NCBI RefSeq assembly: GCF_022899245.1
Contig: NZ_JALJAZ010000001.1
Location: 228,501-292,500, forward strand
Source: Falsirhodobacter halotolerans
GTDB taxonomy: Bacteria; Pseudomonadota; Alphaproteobacteria; Rhodobacterales; Rhodobacteraceae
Direction of reading: 5' to 3'
DNA: 64,000 nt
Shown: positions 63,700 to 64,000 of the stretch, in pieces
How positions within the stretch are numbered: the stretch's first letter is position 1
Layout of the letters: each line of letters opens with the position of its first letter
Notes under the pieces: model-generated
Database searches by the model: none
Told to the model about the DNA's origin: nothing
Seen by the model: the letters and a program-made list of their open reading frames with translations, nothing else
Translations under genes and position numbers: made by a program

Positions 63700-64000
63700 A
63701 TGCGCTCTGGAATTATTGCAAAGAAGCTGGGCATGACCCGGCTGTTTCTGGAAGACGGCCGCCAGGTTCCGGTGACCGTTCTTCAACTCGACACCCTGCA
63801 GGTCGTGGCTCAGCGCACGGTCGACACGGACGGATACACCGCCGTTCAGCTTGGCGCGGGCACGGCGAAGGCCAAACGCACCTCGGCGGCGCAGCGCGGT
63901 CACTTCGCGAAAGCGAACGTGGAGCCCAAGCGCAAGATCGCGGAGTTCCGCGTCTCGCCTGAGAACCTGATCGGCGTGGGTGAAGAGATCATCGCGGACC
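63700..64000 (+). CDS. rplC: 50S ribosomal protein L3, C-terminus off window
   Basis: Begins [21 protein letters not shown], the L3 N-terminus, with [16 protein letters not shown] following, and runs off the right edge after 100 codons of the roughly 210-240 usual for the family. The ATG at 63700 is 12 bases after the rpsJ stop. L3 is an early assembly protein near the peptidyl-transferase centre. Confidence 0.95.
   Translation, partial: MRSGIIAKKLGMTRLFLEDGRQVPVTVLQLDTLQVVAQRTVDTDGYTAVQLGAGTAKAKRTSAAQRGHFAKANVEPKRKIAEFRVSPENLIGVGEEIIAD

Overview
The window reads as chromosomal DNA of a GC-rich alphaproteobacterium, most likely a Rhodobacterales/Rhodobacteraceae member (Rhodobacter/Paracoccus-like). 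The basis is gene order rather than a database search: pckA divergent from chvI-chvG-hprK-rapZ-EIIA-HPr; folK-rpoZ-rel-DUF2062 x2-pdxJ-acpS-lepB-rnc-era-DUF1491-recO; uvrC-pgsA-moaD-moaE; def-def-like-fmt; and a secE-nusG-rplKAJL-rpoBC-rpsLG-fusA-tuf-rpsJ-rplC block. Most of the window is ordinary core genome with short gaps and many 4-bp ATGA/GTGA overlaps.

Layout. 1-1275 is the end of an integrated element: small minus-strand genes (an unknown partial gene, a 69-aa HTH-like protein, two single-TM micropeptides of 27 and 26 aa), an operator-like double palindrome with a TATAAT inside it, a tandem 20-bp direct repeat, and the 3' half of a tRNA-Arg(CCU) acting as attachment-site remnant. 1376-5922 holds a single-domain response regulator, an FNT-family channel, tRNA-Pro(CGG), an EamA transporter, leuB, an S49 peptidase and a micropeptide. 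6205-9493 is DNA repair, phospholipid and molybdopterin genes (uvrC, pgsA, moaD, moaE). 9495-19483 holds a P1-family peptidase, smc, a MOSC protein, a glycosyltransferase, a MalY/PatB-like lyase, the N-formylmethionine pair def/fmt with a degenerate deformylase paralogue between them, and rnhA.

19524-30544 is ispH, folK, then the stringent-response and membrane/RNA-processing cluster that ends in recO and a TSUP exporter. 30590-36558 is the pckA / ChvGI / incomplete-PTS regulatory region. 36584-43494 contains etfAB, an ATP:cobalamin adenosyltransferase, a twin-TM small protein, an SDR, an SH3 protein, parC and a lipoprotein. 43579-64000 is the translation/transcription block, bracketed by two tuf copies that look identical up to the last codon. 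It is broken only by two small paralogous secreted proteins, tRNA-Trp, and a rhamnosyltransferase-like gene between rpoC and rpsL.

I do not see a CRISPR array, a defence island or a biosynthetic cluster. The observations most worth following are the pair of small secreted paralogues (44994-45619), the deformylase paralogue lacking the metal-ligand Cys and catalytic Glu (17630-18127), the element end with its operator, direct repeats and micropeptides (1-1275), and the hairpin-rich spacers in the ribosomal block.
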